From NCBI GenBank assembly GCA_026005015.1, contig BPKG01000001.1, positions 1,616,501 through 1,680,500 on the forward strand: a stretch of DNA of 64,000 nucleotides, given 5' to 3'. Below, piece by piece: positions 46,159 to 54,362 of this stretch; position 1 is the stretch's first letter; every line of letters starts with the position of its first letter. Origin of the DNA: Burkholderiales bacterium. GTDB taxonomy: Bacteria; Pseudomonadota; Gammaproteobacteria; Burkholderiales; UBA6910. The position numbers and the translations under genes are program-made. The notes below the pieces were generated by a model. The model did not search any database, was not told the origin of the DNA, and saw only the letters and a list, made by a program, of their open reading frames with translations.

Positions 46159-46755
46159 TCACGGCACCCCGGTGGGCGTGTGGCGAGTGCGGTAGCCGTC
46201 CACCGTGACGGAGGTTCCCGCAGGGCCGGTCACTGTCACCGTGACCCGCAAAGAGTCACCGGCGGGAATCCCCCCGGCGGCCTCCTGCGCGACGCTCACC
46301 ACCGCGCGATAGGCGCTCAAGGCGGAAAAGCAGTTGCCCGCGAGATCGCAAATGCCGGCGGGCGAGGCCGTCTGGGTGTCGAAGCCGTGGTAGTCGTTCA
46401 CGTTGTCGAAAGGAGCGGTGGCGGAGTAACGGCTCTCCCCCGCCTCCGGCCCCAGACCCTCCGGCGTGGCGCAATCCCCGGGGCCGCTCGCCGTGGGCGC
46501 GCCGGGGTCGTCCGGATCGCACCAGGTGAAGGGCATGAGGAGTACCTCTTCCAGCAGGGATTCGGCGATGGCCAGGGCCTGCTTTTGCGCCAGGGGATCG
46601 CTGGAATGGCGGGTGGTGTAGGTAAACACGCTCAGGATGCCCGTGACACCGATCGCCACAATCGCGATGAACACAACCAGCTCAATCAGGCTGATGCCAC
46701 GAAGAGCCCGACGCCCACCGCCGTCAGCGGCACCCCTCGCGTCAGCCGTGGACAT
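46159..46755 (-). CDS. mshD: MSHA minor pilin MshD
   Basis: 198 residues from the ATG at 46755. The leader is followed by the pilin helix GISLIELVVFIAIVAIGVTGI with Glu5, then RHSSDPLAQKQALAIAESLLEEVLLMPF, a sequence characteristic of MshD/PilV-like minor pilins. It overlaps mshC by 14 bp. Confidence 0.88.
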   Translation of the reverse strand: MSTADARGAADGGGRRALRGISLIELVVFIAIVAIGVTGILSVFTYTTRHSSDPLAQKQALAIAESLLEEVLLMPFTWCDPDDPGAPTASGPGDCATPEGLGPEAGESRYSATAPFDNVNDYHGFDTQTASPAGICDLAGNCFSALSAYRAVVSVAQEAAGGIPAGDSLRVTVTVTGPAGTSVTVDGYRTRHTPTGVP

Positions 46756-47176
46756 AGCCGGTTTCTGCCTCAATCACCAGGGTCTGTGTAACGCCGCCAG
46801 CGATCATGAGGGATACGCCGGAGCTTGGACGGCCGAGGGCATCGAAAAAGAAGCTGAGGGGTGCGGGGCTCAAGGTGACGCCATCCGGTACCCCAAGGCT
46901 CAAATCCCCGCCTCGTACGGGATCCCGGACGGCTTGGGTGCAGGCGGCGTCATAGCAGGCTCTTATCTCCGACGCGGTAGCGTTGATCCAGACCGCGCGT
47001 CGCTGTGCGACAGCGACCTTCTGTCCATGACGCAAGAGCGCTGCGAGCTCGTCGGCGAAGGCACGGTGGCCAAAAATTTCCCAATGAGCGATCCGAGGCA
47101 AAGCGATTGCTGCGAGAACGGCAGCAATCGCGACCATGACCACGAGCTCAACCAGACTGTAGCCGTTTACACGCAT
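46742..47176 (-). CDS. mshC: MSHA minor pilin MshC
   Basis: 144 residues. The very short leader MRVNG precedes YSLVELVVMVAIAAVLAAIALPR (mature Glu5 present). The GspH/FimT-like C-terminal domain follows (RHGQKVAVAQRRAVWI, FFDALGRPSSG). It lies 61 bp after mshB. Confidence 0.88.
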   Translation of the reverse strand: MRVNGYSLVELVVMVAIAAVLAAIALPRIAHWEIFGHRAFADELAALLRHGQKVAVAQRRAVWINATASEIRACYDAACTQAVRDPVRGGDLSLGVPDGVTLSPAPLSFFFDALGRPSSGVSLMIAGGVTQTLVIEAETGYVHG

Positions 47177-47237
47177 CGGGATGCCGACCGACCGTGACGT
47201 AAGCCCGCGCGCGTGACAGACGGTGGAAGCGCTTTCT

Positions 47238-47744
47238 TTAGCAGCCCGTCGTGACCACGGTGATCGCCGGGGAGCTGCCTCCTGCGGCCGGTGCCGTGTA
47301 ACTCACCTGGCAGGCGGTAGGCGTAGGCGCGCCGATCACCCGGACGTTGAGGGTTGCGCCCGCCCCCGTTCCACCCCCGGCGAAAGTCAGCCCGTCGGCC
47401 ACGTCGTCGAGTTGGGCAGCCACCAGAATGCCGCGGTTGGGCGCCGCGGGAAGCGGATTGTTATCTGAGCTCGACGCGGTGGGGTAGCCGTGGAACAAGT
47501 CGATGGTCTGCCCCTCCATGACGACCGTCGCGGCCCCTGTCGTCGGAGTACTCGTGACCAGGGCTTGGGCGTGGGCTAGAGCCGCGGCTGAGCGGATCGC
47601 GCCGTAGATGCCCTGAACCTTTGCAACGCGCGCTTGCTGCTGGAGGTTTATATAGCGAGGCAATGCCACCGCCGCCAGTATGGCGATGACGGCAATCACA
47701 ACGACAAGCTCGATGAGGGTAAAACCACGAGTTATACGAGCCAT
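47238..47744 (-). CDS. mshB: MSHA pilin MshB
   Basis: 168 residues from the ATG at 47744, with AGAGAGG nine bases upstream. Leader MARITRG, then FTLIELVVVIAVIAILAAVALPRY. Two C-terminal cysteines (TACQVSYT and the final TTGC) should form the disulfide loop. It is a second pilin of the mshA type and follows mshA by 32 bp. Confidence 0.88.
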   Translation of the reverse strand: MARITRGFTLIELVVVIAVIAILAAVALPRYINLQQQARVAKVQGIYGAIRSAAALAHAQALVTSTPTTGAATVVMEGQTIDLFHGYPTASSSDNNPLPAAPNRGILVAAQLDDVADGLTFAGGGTGAGATLNVRVIGAPTPTACQVSYTAPAAGGSSPAITVVTTGC

Positions 47745-47776
47745 GGTACGCATCCTCTCTTTGTCATGGCTAGCTC

Positions 47777-48214
47777 TTAATTGGTGCAAGGGACATAAGC
47801 CGTCGCTGTCTTACCGCCTTTGCTTTCGATGGTGCATTGAATGGTCGTACCGGCGGTGCATGCAGCGGGGGTTCCGGCGGCGATCTTGTACTGGTCGTTG
47901 TTCGCCGGCGTGCCCGTCACCAACGTGACGCTGCCTGTCAGTAACGACGTTTGCCCGGCAAGAACGCTATTTGCACCGCTTGCACAGGCGTCAGTGGCGT
48001 GCGTGATGGCCACACCGCTGCCACCGGCCTTAACCTTGCCGTAGTTGATGGCGCCTGCCGACGAAATCGACGCTGCGACGCCCTTAACGGCGGCCTGTTC
48101 CGCTTCTCCCGTGAAGTCGACGAACTTGGGCAACGCCGTCGCCGCCAGAATACCTAGGATGACGATTACCACCACGAGTTCGATCAACGTAAACCCGCCG
48201 TACCGCTTTCGCAT
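47777..48214 (-). CDS. mshA: Major MSHA pilin MshA
   Basis: 145 residues from the ATG at 48214, with a strong GGGAGG ribosome-binding site. Short leader MRKRYGG, then FTLIELVVVIVILGILAATALPKF, the type IVa pilin helix with Glu5. Cysteines in TDACASG, TPAACTAG, IQCTIES and YVPCTN allow a C-terminal disulfide. A sigma-54 promoter lies just upstream. The preceding gap contains a near-palindromic A/T hairpin (around 48352–48368) after mshG. Confidence 0.92.
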   Translation of the reverse strand: MRKRYGGFTLIELVVVIVILGILAATALPKFVDFTGEAEQAAVKGVAASISSAGAINYGKVKAGGSGVAITHATDACASGANSVLAGQTSLLTGSVTLVTGTPANNDQYKIAAGTPAACTAGTTIQCTIESKGGKTATAYVPCTN

Positions 48215-48270
48215 CTGTATTCCTCCCTCAAGAAAGCCCAACAACTCAATACGGAATGCCCACGGTATAA

Positions 48271-48286
48271 AGCAGCTTCCATGCCA
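48271..48286 (-). promoter_or_regulatory. Sigma-54 (−24/−12) promoter of mshA
   Basis: The minus strand reads TGGCATGGAAGCTGCT, against the consensus TGGCACGNNNNTTGCW: the invariant GG and GC pairs are at the correct spacing, with two mismatches (positions 6 and 12). Transcription would begin near 48260, giving a 46-nt leader before the mshA ATG. Pilin genes are often sigma-54 dependent. Confidence 0.72.
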
Positions 48287-48426
48287 ATCGAGATTAGTTC
48301 CCGGCCATCAGTAAAGTTTAATTAATTCAATGATCTACATGCTTTGCTGAAAAAGAAAAGCTTTTCCTTTGTCAATACAACGTTCAAACAATGACATTTA
48401 TGTCTGAAGCCCGACCCGGCTGCTGT

Positions 48427-49656
48427 CTATCTCGAAAGCGCCGCGGCTCCCAGATCCCACAAGGGCAAGAACACGCCCAGGGCGAGAACCAAGACCAGGA
48501 CCCCCAGGCCCACGATCAGGATCGGTTCGATCTGGGCGGAGAGGGTCTTCAGCTCATACTCCACTTCCCGCTGGTACATGTCGGCGATCTCCTGCAGAAG
48601 ATCGTCCAGCGCTCCCGAGTCTTCCCCTACCTTGATCATCTGCAGCACCACCGGGGTGAAGATTCCCGCCTGGATCGCCGCCCGCAGGACGCTCTCCCCT
48701 CGCTCGACGCTGGAGCGCATCTTCTCCACCCGGCCCGCCACGTAGTCGTTGTCCACCACCTGGGCCACCAGGGTGAGCCCCTGCACCACGGGCACGCCGC
48801 TCCTCAGGGCCAAGGAGAGGCTTCGGGCGAAGCGGGCCATGGTGGCCTTGTGGACGATCTTGCCCGCGATGGGGATCCCGAGCTTCGCCCGGTCCCAGCC
48901 GTGGCGCCCTTGGGGGGTGCGGACGAGGCTCTGGAAGGCGAGGGCAGCCACGATCGCGCCCCCCAGAAGCCACGGCCAGTGGCTCACCATGAAGTCGGAG
49001 AAGCCGATGAGGAAGCGGGTGAGGGTAGGCAGCTCGGCCTTGAAGCCGGCGTACACCTTGGCGAAGGCCGGAATGACGAAGACATTGATGATGGTGAGGG
49101 CGATCGCCATGGCGGCCAGCACGAAAAGAGGATAGCGCAACGCCGACTTCACCTGCTCCCGCATGAACTTCTGGAACTCCAGGTGATGGAACAGCCGCAG
49201 GAACACTTCCTCCAGGCGGCCGGTCCTCTCTCCCACCTGCACCATGGCCACATAGAAGGGAGAAAACACCGGCTGCTGCCGGGCGAGGGCCGCCGACAGC
49301 TCCCGCCCAGCGTCCAGGTGCTCGCGGATGCGCTGCAGAACGGCGCGAAACGCCCGGTTGTCGGTGGACTCCTGCAGTCCCGCCAGGGCCTGCATGATGG
49401 GGACCCCCGCCTTGAGGAGCGTGAACATCTGGCGGCTGAAGAGCAAGAGATCCAGGAGGCGCACCCGCTCCCGGAACAGGGTGAAGCGCGTCTCCCCGCC
49501 CGCGGCGGGCCGCGGCGCGTCGGCGGGCACGATGTCCACCGGCGTGACCCCGCTCGCGAAAAGCTGCGCCGCCACCGCCCCCGCGTCGGCCCCTTCCAGG
49601 ACGCCTTGCACCGCCTCCCCGGCGGGGCTCCTGCCCTTGTATGCAAAAAACGCCAT
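48427..49656 (-). CDS. mshG: MSHA platform protein MshG (GspF/PilC family)
   Basis: 409 residues. Inner-membrane platform protein with two tandem GspF domains: F-x-R-x-L-x-x-L pattern early (FTLFRERVRLLDLLLFSRQMFTLL) and the repeat RFARSLSLALRSGVPVVQGL near 280. Membrane helices lie at ~170–195, ~215–240 and ~375–400 (LIVGLGVLVLVLALGVFLPLW). It converts ATPase motion into pilus growth. It follows mshE by 18 bp. Confidence 0.94.
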   Translation of the reverse strand: MAFFAYKGRSPAGEAVQGVLEGADAGAVAAQLFASGVTPVDIVPADAPRPAAGGETRFTLFRERVRLLDLLLFSRQMFTLLKAGVPIMQALAGLQESTDNRAFRAVLQRIREHLDAGRELSAALARQQPVFSPFYVAMVQVGERTGRLEEVFLRLFHHLEFQKFMREQVKSALRYPLFVLAAMAIALTIINVFVIPAFAKVYAGFKAELPTLTRFLIGFSDFMVSHWPWLLGGAIVAALAFQSLVRTPQGRHGWDRAKLGIPIAGKIVHKATMARFARSLSLALRSGVPVVQGLTLVAQVVDNDYVAGRVEKMRSSVERGESVLRAAIQAGIFTPVVLQMIKVGEDSGALDDLLQEIADMYQREVEYELKTLSAQIEPILIVGLGVLVLVLALGVFLPLWDLGAAALSR

Positions 49657-49674
49657 GGTCTCCTTCCCCGTCCG

Positions 49675-51378
49675 TCAATCCTCGCCCTGGCTCGCCACCC
49701 GCATGGCTTCCGCCACGGTGGTCTTGCCCGCCGCCGCAAGCTGCGCGGCGTGGCGCCGCAGGGTGCCCCCTCCCATCTGCTCGCGCGCCGCCGCGGCGAA
49801 GGCAGAAGCGTCTTCCCGGCTCAAGGCCTCCACCACGGGGCGGGTCATCTCCAGCATCTCGTAAATCCCGGTCCGACCCCGGTAGCCGGTGCCGCTGCAG
49901 CGGGAGCAGCCCCGGCCGCGGGCGAAACCGGCGTTTGAGGCGCCGATCACCGGCTCCTGGCGCAGCCATTCCAGCTCTTGGGGCAGCGGACGGTAGGGCT
50001 CGGCGCAACCCTCGCACACGAGGCGCAGCAGCCGCTGGGCCAGGACCAGGTGCAGGGACATGGCCACCATGTAACGGGGCGCCCCCATGTCCAGGAGCCG
50101 GATGGGCGTGCTCACGGCATCGTTGGTATGCAGGGTGGAAAAGACCAGGTGGCCGGTCATGGCGGCCCGCAGGCCCGTCTCCACCGTACCCTGGTCCCGC
50201 ATCTCCCCCACCAGGATCACGTCCGGGTCCTGGCGCAGGGCGGAGCGCAGCACGCGCCCGAAGGTGAGGTCGATCTTCTCGTGGACCTGCACCTGGCTGA
50301 TCCCCGGAAGCCGGTACTCCACCGGGTCTTCCACGGTGATGATCTTGCGTTCCACCGAGTTGAGCTCGGAAAGGAGCGCGTAGAGGGTGGTGGTCTTGCC
50401 GCTGCCGGTGGGACCGGTCACCAGCACCATCCCGGACGGGCGCTGGATCATCTGGCGCAGCCGATCCTGGATTTCCTCCGGCATGCCGAGCTGGGAAAGC
50501 CGCAGCAGCCCCTCGCTCTGGTTGAGAAGCCGCATGACGATGGACTCGCCATGCTGGGTGGGCATGGTGGAAAGGCGCACGTCGATGCTCGATCCCCGCA
50601 CCCTGACGTTGAACCGGCCGTCCTGGGGAAGGCGCCGCTCGGCGATGTCCAGCCCGGCCATGAGCTTCAGCCGCAGCGCCAGGGCCGAGGCGATGCGCAG
50701 GTCCGTCTCGGTCTGCAGGTGCAGCACCCCGTCGATGCGGAAGCGGATCTGCAGCCGCCGTTCCTGGGGCTCGATGTGGATGTCTGAGGCGCGCACCTGG
50801 ACCGCGTCCTCGAAGACCGTCTGCAGGAGCTTCACCACCGGGGCGTCTTCCACCCCCGCGCCGAGGCCCAGGGCTGCCAGGTCGATGCCGGGCTCCCCCA
50901 GCTCTTCCTCCAGAGCTTGAGCGAGGCTGCTGATCTCCTCGGTGCGCCGGTAGACCCGGTCGATCACCTCCAGAAGCTGGGACTCGGTCACCACGGCGAG
51001 CTCCAGGTCCCGTTTGAGGACGCGGGTAAGCTCGTCGTAGGCGAAGAGATCCGTGGGGTCCGCCATCCCCACCCGCAAGGCAGAACCGATTTCCTCCAGC
51101 GCCAGGGCGCGAAAGCGCCGGGCGTAGACTTCAGGCAGTTTCTGCGCCACCTCCGGGCGGATGTCCTGTCGCCGGAGATCCACGAAGGGAATATTGAGCT
51201 GCCGGGCGAGGGCCCGGGAGATCTCGTCCTCGGTGACGAAACCCAGCTCCACCAGGGTCCGTCCCAGCTTGCGGCCGGTCCGCTTCTGCTCAGCGAGCGC
51301 GCGGGCGAGCTGATCCTCGGAGATGAGCTTCTGGTCCACCAAAAGCTGCCCCAGGCGTACTCTTTCAGGCCGGGCCAA
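49675..51378 (-). CDS. mshE: MSHA pilus extension ATPase MshE with MshEN repeats
   Basis: 567 residues. There is no suitable ATG; TTG at 51378 has GGGAGG six bases upstream and gives MARPERVRLGQLLVDQ. Two tandem 24-residue MshEN motifs (RLGQLLVDQKLI… and KLGRTLVELGFV…, within residues 7–60) form the c-di-GMP-binding module known from Vibrio MshE. The GspE ATPase follows: Walker A TGPTGSGKTTT near 325, Asp box (ITVEDPVEYRLPGI), Walker B ILVGEMRD and His box. A four-Cys zinc motif (CEGC…CSRC) is present. The long frame upstream of 51378 is non-coding leader. Confidence 0.94.
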   Translation of the reverse strand: MARPERVRLGQLLVDQKLISEDQLARALAEQKRTGRKLGRTLVELGFVTEDEISRALARQLNIPFVDLRRQDIRPEVAQKLPEVYARRFRALALEEIGSALRVGMADPTDLFAYDELTRVLKRDLELAVVTESQLLEVIDRVYRRTEEISSLAQALEEELGEPGIDLAALGLGAGVEDAPVVKLLQTVFEDAVQVRASDIHIEPQERRLQIRFRIDGVLHLQTETDLRIASALALRLKLMAGLDIAERRLPQDGRFNVRVRGSSIDVRLSTMPTQHGESIVMRLLNQSEGLLRLSQLGMPEEIQDRLRQMIQRPSGMVLVTGPTGSGKTTTLYALLSELNSVERKIITVEDPVEYRLPGISQVQVHEKIDLTFGRVLRSALRQDPDVILVGEMRDQGTVETGLRAAMTGHLVFSTLHTNDAVSTPIRLLDMGAPRYMVAMSLHLVLAQRLLRLVCEGCAEPYRPLPQELEWLRQEPVIGASNAGFARGRGCSRCSGTGYRGRTGIYEMLEMTRPVVEALSREDASAFAAAAREQMGGGTLRRHAAQLAAAGKTTVAEAMRVASQGED

Positions 51379-51413
51379 GGGGTTCCTCCCATGATTTCGT
51401 GTAAAAAGCGAAT

Positions 51414-51429
51414 AGCAATCTTCATGCCA
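51414..51429 (-). promoter_or_regulatory. Sigma-54 (−24/−12) promoter of mshEG
   Basis: The minus strand reads TGGCATGAAGATTGCT, matching the sigma-54 consensus TGGCACGNNNNTTGCW at every defined position except one (T for C at position 6). Transcription would begin near 51403, about 25 nt before the TTG start of mshE. It shares TGGCATG with the mshA promoter, pointing to a common activator. Confidence 0.8.
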
Positions 51430-51492
51430 TTGAAAGTGAATGCAAAGATCCTGAGGACGCTTGAGCTCGAAATACTGGAAGTCGTCCTGTAC

Positions 51493-51702
51493 TAGCCGGA
51501 TATCCCGCCCAATGGGAGGGTGGTGTTCGGCCCGAAGAGCCGGGGGTTGGCTGAGGAAGTCCTGGCGGAATTCACGCCCGCAGGGCGACTGCGCATCCCC
51601 ATCAGGCAAGGTGGCCCAAGCCTCAAGCTGGCCAACGCGGTGGCCGTGGTGGTGTACGAGGCTTGGCGGCAGGTGGGGTTTACCGAAAAGGAAGAATTGT
51701 GA
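51493..51702 (+). pseudogene. trmL: 3' remnant of tRNA (cytidine(34)-2'-O)-methyltransferase gene trmL
   Basis: After an in-frame TAG (51493–51495) the plus strand reads about 68 codons ending at TGA 51702 that match the last third of TrmL/YibK: VVFGPKSRGLAEEVLAEF, LRIPIRQGG and NAVAVVVYEAWRQVGF. The SPOUT residues have drifted: the conserved ETRG reads KSRG, and RS(L/M)NLSN reads PSLKLAN. The first ~95 codons, with half of the knot, are missing, and no 5' fragment remains near comF. The protein could not work. It lies where trmL is expected beside gpsA, now cut off from comF by the msh genes. Confidence 0.85.
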
Positions 51703-51711
51703 CGCTCCGGG

Positions 51712-52707
51712 CTAGCTCGCGGGATGCTCGGGCTTCGGTTCCCGGGAAAGCAGCATGTCCACCGCCTGCTCGGGAGGCAGTCCCTGGAACAGGACCCGGT
51801 AGACCGCCTCGGTGATGGGCATGTCTACTCCCAGGCGCTGGGCGAGCCCGTGAACTTCCCGGGCCGTGTTCACCCCCTCGGCCACGTGGCCCAGGCTGCC
51901 TAGGATCTCTTCGAGGTGCTTGCCCTGGGCGAGCAGGCGGCCCACCTGGCGGTTGCGGGAAAGATCCCCGGTGCAGGTGAGGATCAGGTCCCCCGCCCCG
52001 GCCAACCCGAGAAAGGTTTCCTGGCGGCCGCCCAGCTCGAGCCCCAACCGGGTGATCTCGGCCAGGCCCCGGGTGATCAACGCCGCCCGGGCGTTGTGGC
52101 CTAAGCCCAGGCCGTCGCAGATGCCGGCGGCGATGGCGATCACGTTCTTGACCGCGCCCCCCACCTCGACCCCCACCACATCGGTGCTGGAGTAAACCCG
52201 CAACCGCGGCCCGTGGAGCGTCCGGGCGGCGCCCTCGGCGAACGCCGCATCCGCGGCCGCCAGAGTGACCGCAGTGGGCAGCCCCCGGGCCACTTCCTGG
52301 GCAAAGCTCGGGCCCGAGAGCACCCCGTACTGGGCCTCCCGGCCCAGGGTCTCCTCCGCCACCTGGTGGGGAAGGCGCCCCGTGGCGGGTTCGAAGCCCT
52401 TGCTCGCCACCACCACCGGAGGCGCCAGGGCCCGGGCGGCCACTCGCTGGAGGGTTTCCCGCAAAGCGGCGGTGGGCACCACCGCCAAGGCTAGGTCGGC
52501 CCCGGCGAGCGCCATGGCGGGGTCGCCCTCCAGCGCCACCGAGGGAGGGATCGGGAAGCCGGGCAGGTAACGGCCATTGACCCGGGTGCGCTCCATGGCC
52601 TCCAGGTCCGCCGGATCCCATACCCAGAGGACGATCGAGTGGCGGTCCGCCAGGTTCATGGCAAGGGCGGTCCCCCACGCCCCCGCCCCCAGCACGGCGA
52701 TCCTCAT
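51712..52707 (-). CDS. gpsA: Glycerol-3-phosphate dehydrogenase [NAD(P)+]
   Basis: 331 residues from the ATG at 52707 ([16 protein letters not shown]). Rossmann motif GAGAWG near residue 7; catalytic lysine in GVEVGGAVKNVIAIAAG near 190; GHNARAALITRGLAE follows. It reduces dihydroxyacetone phosphate to sn-glycerol 3-phosphate for phospholipid synthesis. Its ATG overlaps the stop of the SH3-protein gene (ATGA). Confidence 0.97.
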   Translation of the reverse strand: MRIAVLGAGAWGTALAMNLADRHSIVLWVWDPADLEAMERTRVNGRYLPGFPIPPSVALEGDPAMALAGADLALAVVPTAALRETLQRVAARALAPPVVVASKGFEPATGRLPHQVAEETLGREAQYGVLSGPSFAQEVARGLPTAVTLAAADAAFAEGAARTLHGPRLRVYSSTDVVGVEVGGAVKNVIAIAAGICDGLGLGHNARAALITRGLAEITRLGLELGGRQETFLGLAGAGDLILTCTGDLSRNRQVGRLLAQGKHLEEILGSLGHVAEGVNTAREVHGLAQRLGVDMPITEAVYRVLFQGLPPEQAVDMLLSREPKPEHPAS

Positions 52708-53156
52708 CCGCCCCATACCTGGCCGACGGGGACGAAACCGGTCTGCCCGTCTCGGTGCCGTACCTGGACCCAGCCCGGAACGGACCCTTCCAGCCGCTCC
52801 AGCACGACCCCCTTCTCGGCCTCGAAGACGAGGGGTGCGCCCGGGTCCGGCTGGCGGCGCACCACGGCGCGGGGGGCGCTGACAATGACGGTGGGCCGCT
52901 CCGCGAGGGCCCGCTTTTCGACCCAGGCCAGATCCCCCGCCACGTCCCGCACCTTGACCCAGTGCTCCAGAGAAACCACCACCTCCAGGGGATAGCCCGG
53001 GCTCGCCACGTACAGGGGCCGCCCCTGGAGGGAGGGGGCGTCGTAGAGGACCGCCGGCTCGGCCCCCACCGCCCGGTATTCGGTAGCCAGGACCGGCATC
53101 GCCCCGGCGAGCAGCAGGGCCGTCAGCAGGGGCGCCTGGAAAAGCCGCCGGCTCAT
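52704..53156 (-). CDS. Periplasmic SH3-domain protein
   Basis: 150 residues with a signal peptide ([15 protein letters not shown]). Two bacterial SH3 units follow: [17 protein letters not shown]…[16 protein letters not shown], and [17 protein letters not shown]…[15 protein letters not shown]. Such domains usually bind peptidoglycan or peptides. It sits between secB and gpsA, overlapping each by 4 bp. Precise role unknown. Confidence 0.85.
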   Translation of the reverse strand: MSRRLFQAPLLTALLLAGAMPVLATEYRAVGAEPAVLYDAPSLQGRPLYVASPGYPLEVVVSLEHWVKVRDVAGDLAWVEKRALAERPTVIVSAPRAVVRRQPDPGAPLVFEAEKGVVLERLEGSVPGWVQVRHRDGQTGFVPVGQVWGG

Positions 53157-53608
53157 GATGCGGCCGGGGGCTGGGAGGCAGCCCGCTCCCGACGCTGGCG
53201 GTACAGGGCCTCGAAGTTGACCGGGGAAAGGATCACCGGGGGGAAGCCCGCCCGCCCCACCACGTCGGAAACCACTTCCCGGACATAAGGGAAGAGGATG
53301 TTGGGGCAGGCGATACCGAGCACCGGATCCAAGTCCTCCGCCGGGAGGTTGCGGATCTGGAAGATGCCCGACTGGGCCGCCTCCACTAGGAACAGAACCT
53401 TCTCCTTCGCTTTGGCCGTGACGGTCACCGTGACCACCGCCTCGTAGATCCCATCGTTGAGGGGCTGGGCCTGGGTATGGAGCTGGACCTCCACCTGGGG
53501 CGGCTCCCGCTCCAGGAAGGCCTGGGCCCCGTGGGGAATCTCCAGGGAGAGGTCCTTGACGTAGAGCTTTTCAATGGAGAAGACCGGTTGCGCTGGTTGA
53601 TCGTTCAT
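53153..53608 (-). CDS. secB: Protein-export chaperone SecB
   Basis: 151 residues. The N terminus [20 protein letters not shown], the central [19 protein letters not shown] and [23 protein letters not shown] are all classical SecB blocks. It keeps precursor proteins unfolded and hands them to SecA. It follows grxC by 78 bp and overlaps the SH3 gene by 4 bp. Confidence 0.97.
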   Translation of the reverse strand: MNDQPAQPVFSIEKLYVKDLSLEIPHGAQAFLEREPPQVEVQLHTQAQPLNDGIYEAVVTVTVTAKAKEKVLFLVEAAQSGIFQIRNLPAEDLDPVLGIACPNILFPYVREVVSDVVGRAGFPPVILSPVNFEALYRQRRERAASQPPAAS

Positions 53609-53686
53609 GGAAAAGGTCCTGGGAAACTACCCATTTTTTAAGAAAGAGGGGGAATCGTCCGGCTCACCGCCTGGGCCGGTTCGCCG

Positions 53687-53944
53687 TCACTCCGCCAGCA
53701 ACGCATCCAGGCGGCCGGCCCGGTTGAGGGCCGCCAGGTCGTCGTAGCCCCCCACGTGGGTGTCGCCGATGAAAATCTGGGGCACGGTGCGGCGCCCCGT
53801 CCTGCGTACCATCTCCTCGCGCAGGGCCGGCTCCAGGTCGACCCGGATCTTCACGATCTCCCGCACGCCCTTCTGTCTAAGCAGGGCTTCCGCCATCTGG
53901 CAATAAGGGCAGACGGCGGTGCAGTACATGTTCACCCGGGCCAC
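53687..53944 (-). CDS. grxC: Glutaredoxin 3
   Basis: 85 residues with the dithiol active site CPYC near residue 12, the cis-proline block TVPQIFIGDTHVGGYDDL and the Gly-Gly glutathione site. It reduces disulfides with glutathione. It lies 4 bp after the rhodanese gene in the rhodanese–grxC–secB–gpsA order. Confidence 0.96.
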   Translation of the reverse strand: MARVNMYCTAVCPYCQMAEALLRQKGVREIVKIRVDLEPALREEMVRRTGRRTVPQIFIGDTHVGGYDDLAALNRAGRLDALLAE

Positions 53945-53948
53945 CGAG

Positions 53949-54362
53949 CTAACCCTTTTCGATGGGCAGGTTGGCCTGTTCCCACGCCACCAGCCCGCCC
54001 TTCAGCACCCATACCTCTTCGAACCCCCGCTTGCGCAAAAGGTTGGCGGCGGCGCCGGAGCGGTTCCCGCTGCGGCAAATGATCAGGATGGGCCGCTTCC
54101 GATATTTCTCCAGCTCCCTGATGCGGCTGTCGATGGCGGTCAGGGGCACGTGTCGCGAGTGGGGAATGTGGGCCGCTCGGTACTCGCCTTCGTCGCGCAC
54201 GTCCAGCACCAGGGCGTCTCGTTGGTTGATGAGCCGGGTCGCCTCCAGGGTTCCCACCTGGGGAATGCCCAGGATCTTGGGGCCGAGAAAGGACCAGACC
54301 AACATCCCGCCGCTCACCACCGCGATCAGCACGAGCCAGATGTTGTCCTGAATAAACTCCAT
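53949..54362 (-). CDS. Membrane-anchored rhodanese-like protein
   Basis: 137 residues from the ATG at 54362 (MEFIQDNIWLVLIAVV). One N-terminal membrane helix (~8–28) precedes a single rhodanese domain with DVRDEGEYRAAHIP and the active-site loop CRSGNRSG near residue 105. The catalytic cysteine is present, so sulfurtransferase activity is likely. Same position as E. coli YibN, next to grxC and secB. Confidence 0.93.
   Translation of the reverse strand: MEFIQDNIWLVLIAVVSGGMLVWSFLGPKILGIPQVGTLEATRLINQRDALVLDVRDEGEYRAAHIPHSRHVPLTAIDSRIRELEKYRKRPILIICRSGNRSGAAANLLRKRGFEEVWVLKGGLVAWEQANLPIEKG

Noticed and set aside
51379-51609. Extended N terminus for MshE (77 codons)
   Set aside because: It would be translated across the sigma-54 promoter and part of the trmL remnant; TTG at 51378 has GGGAGG at ideal spacing and matches the family start.
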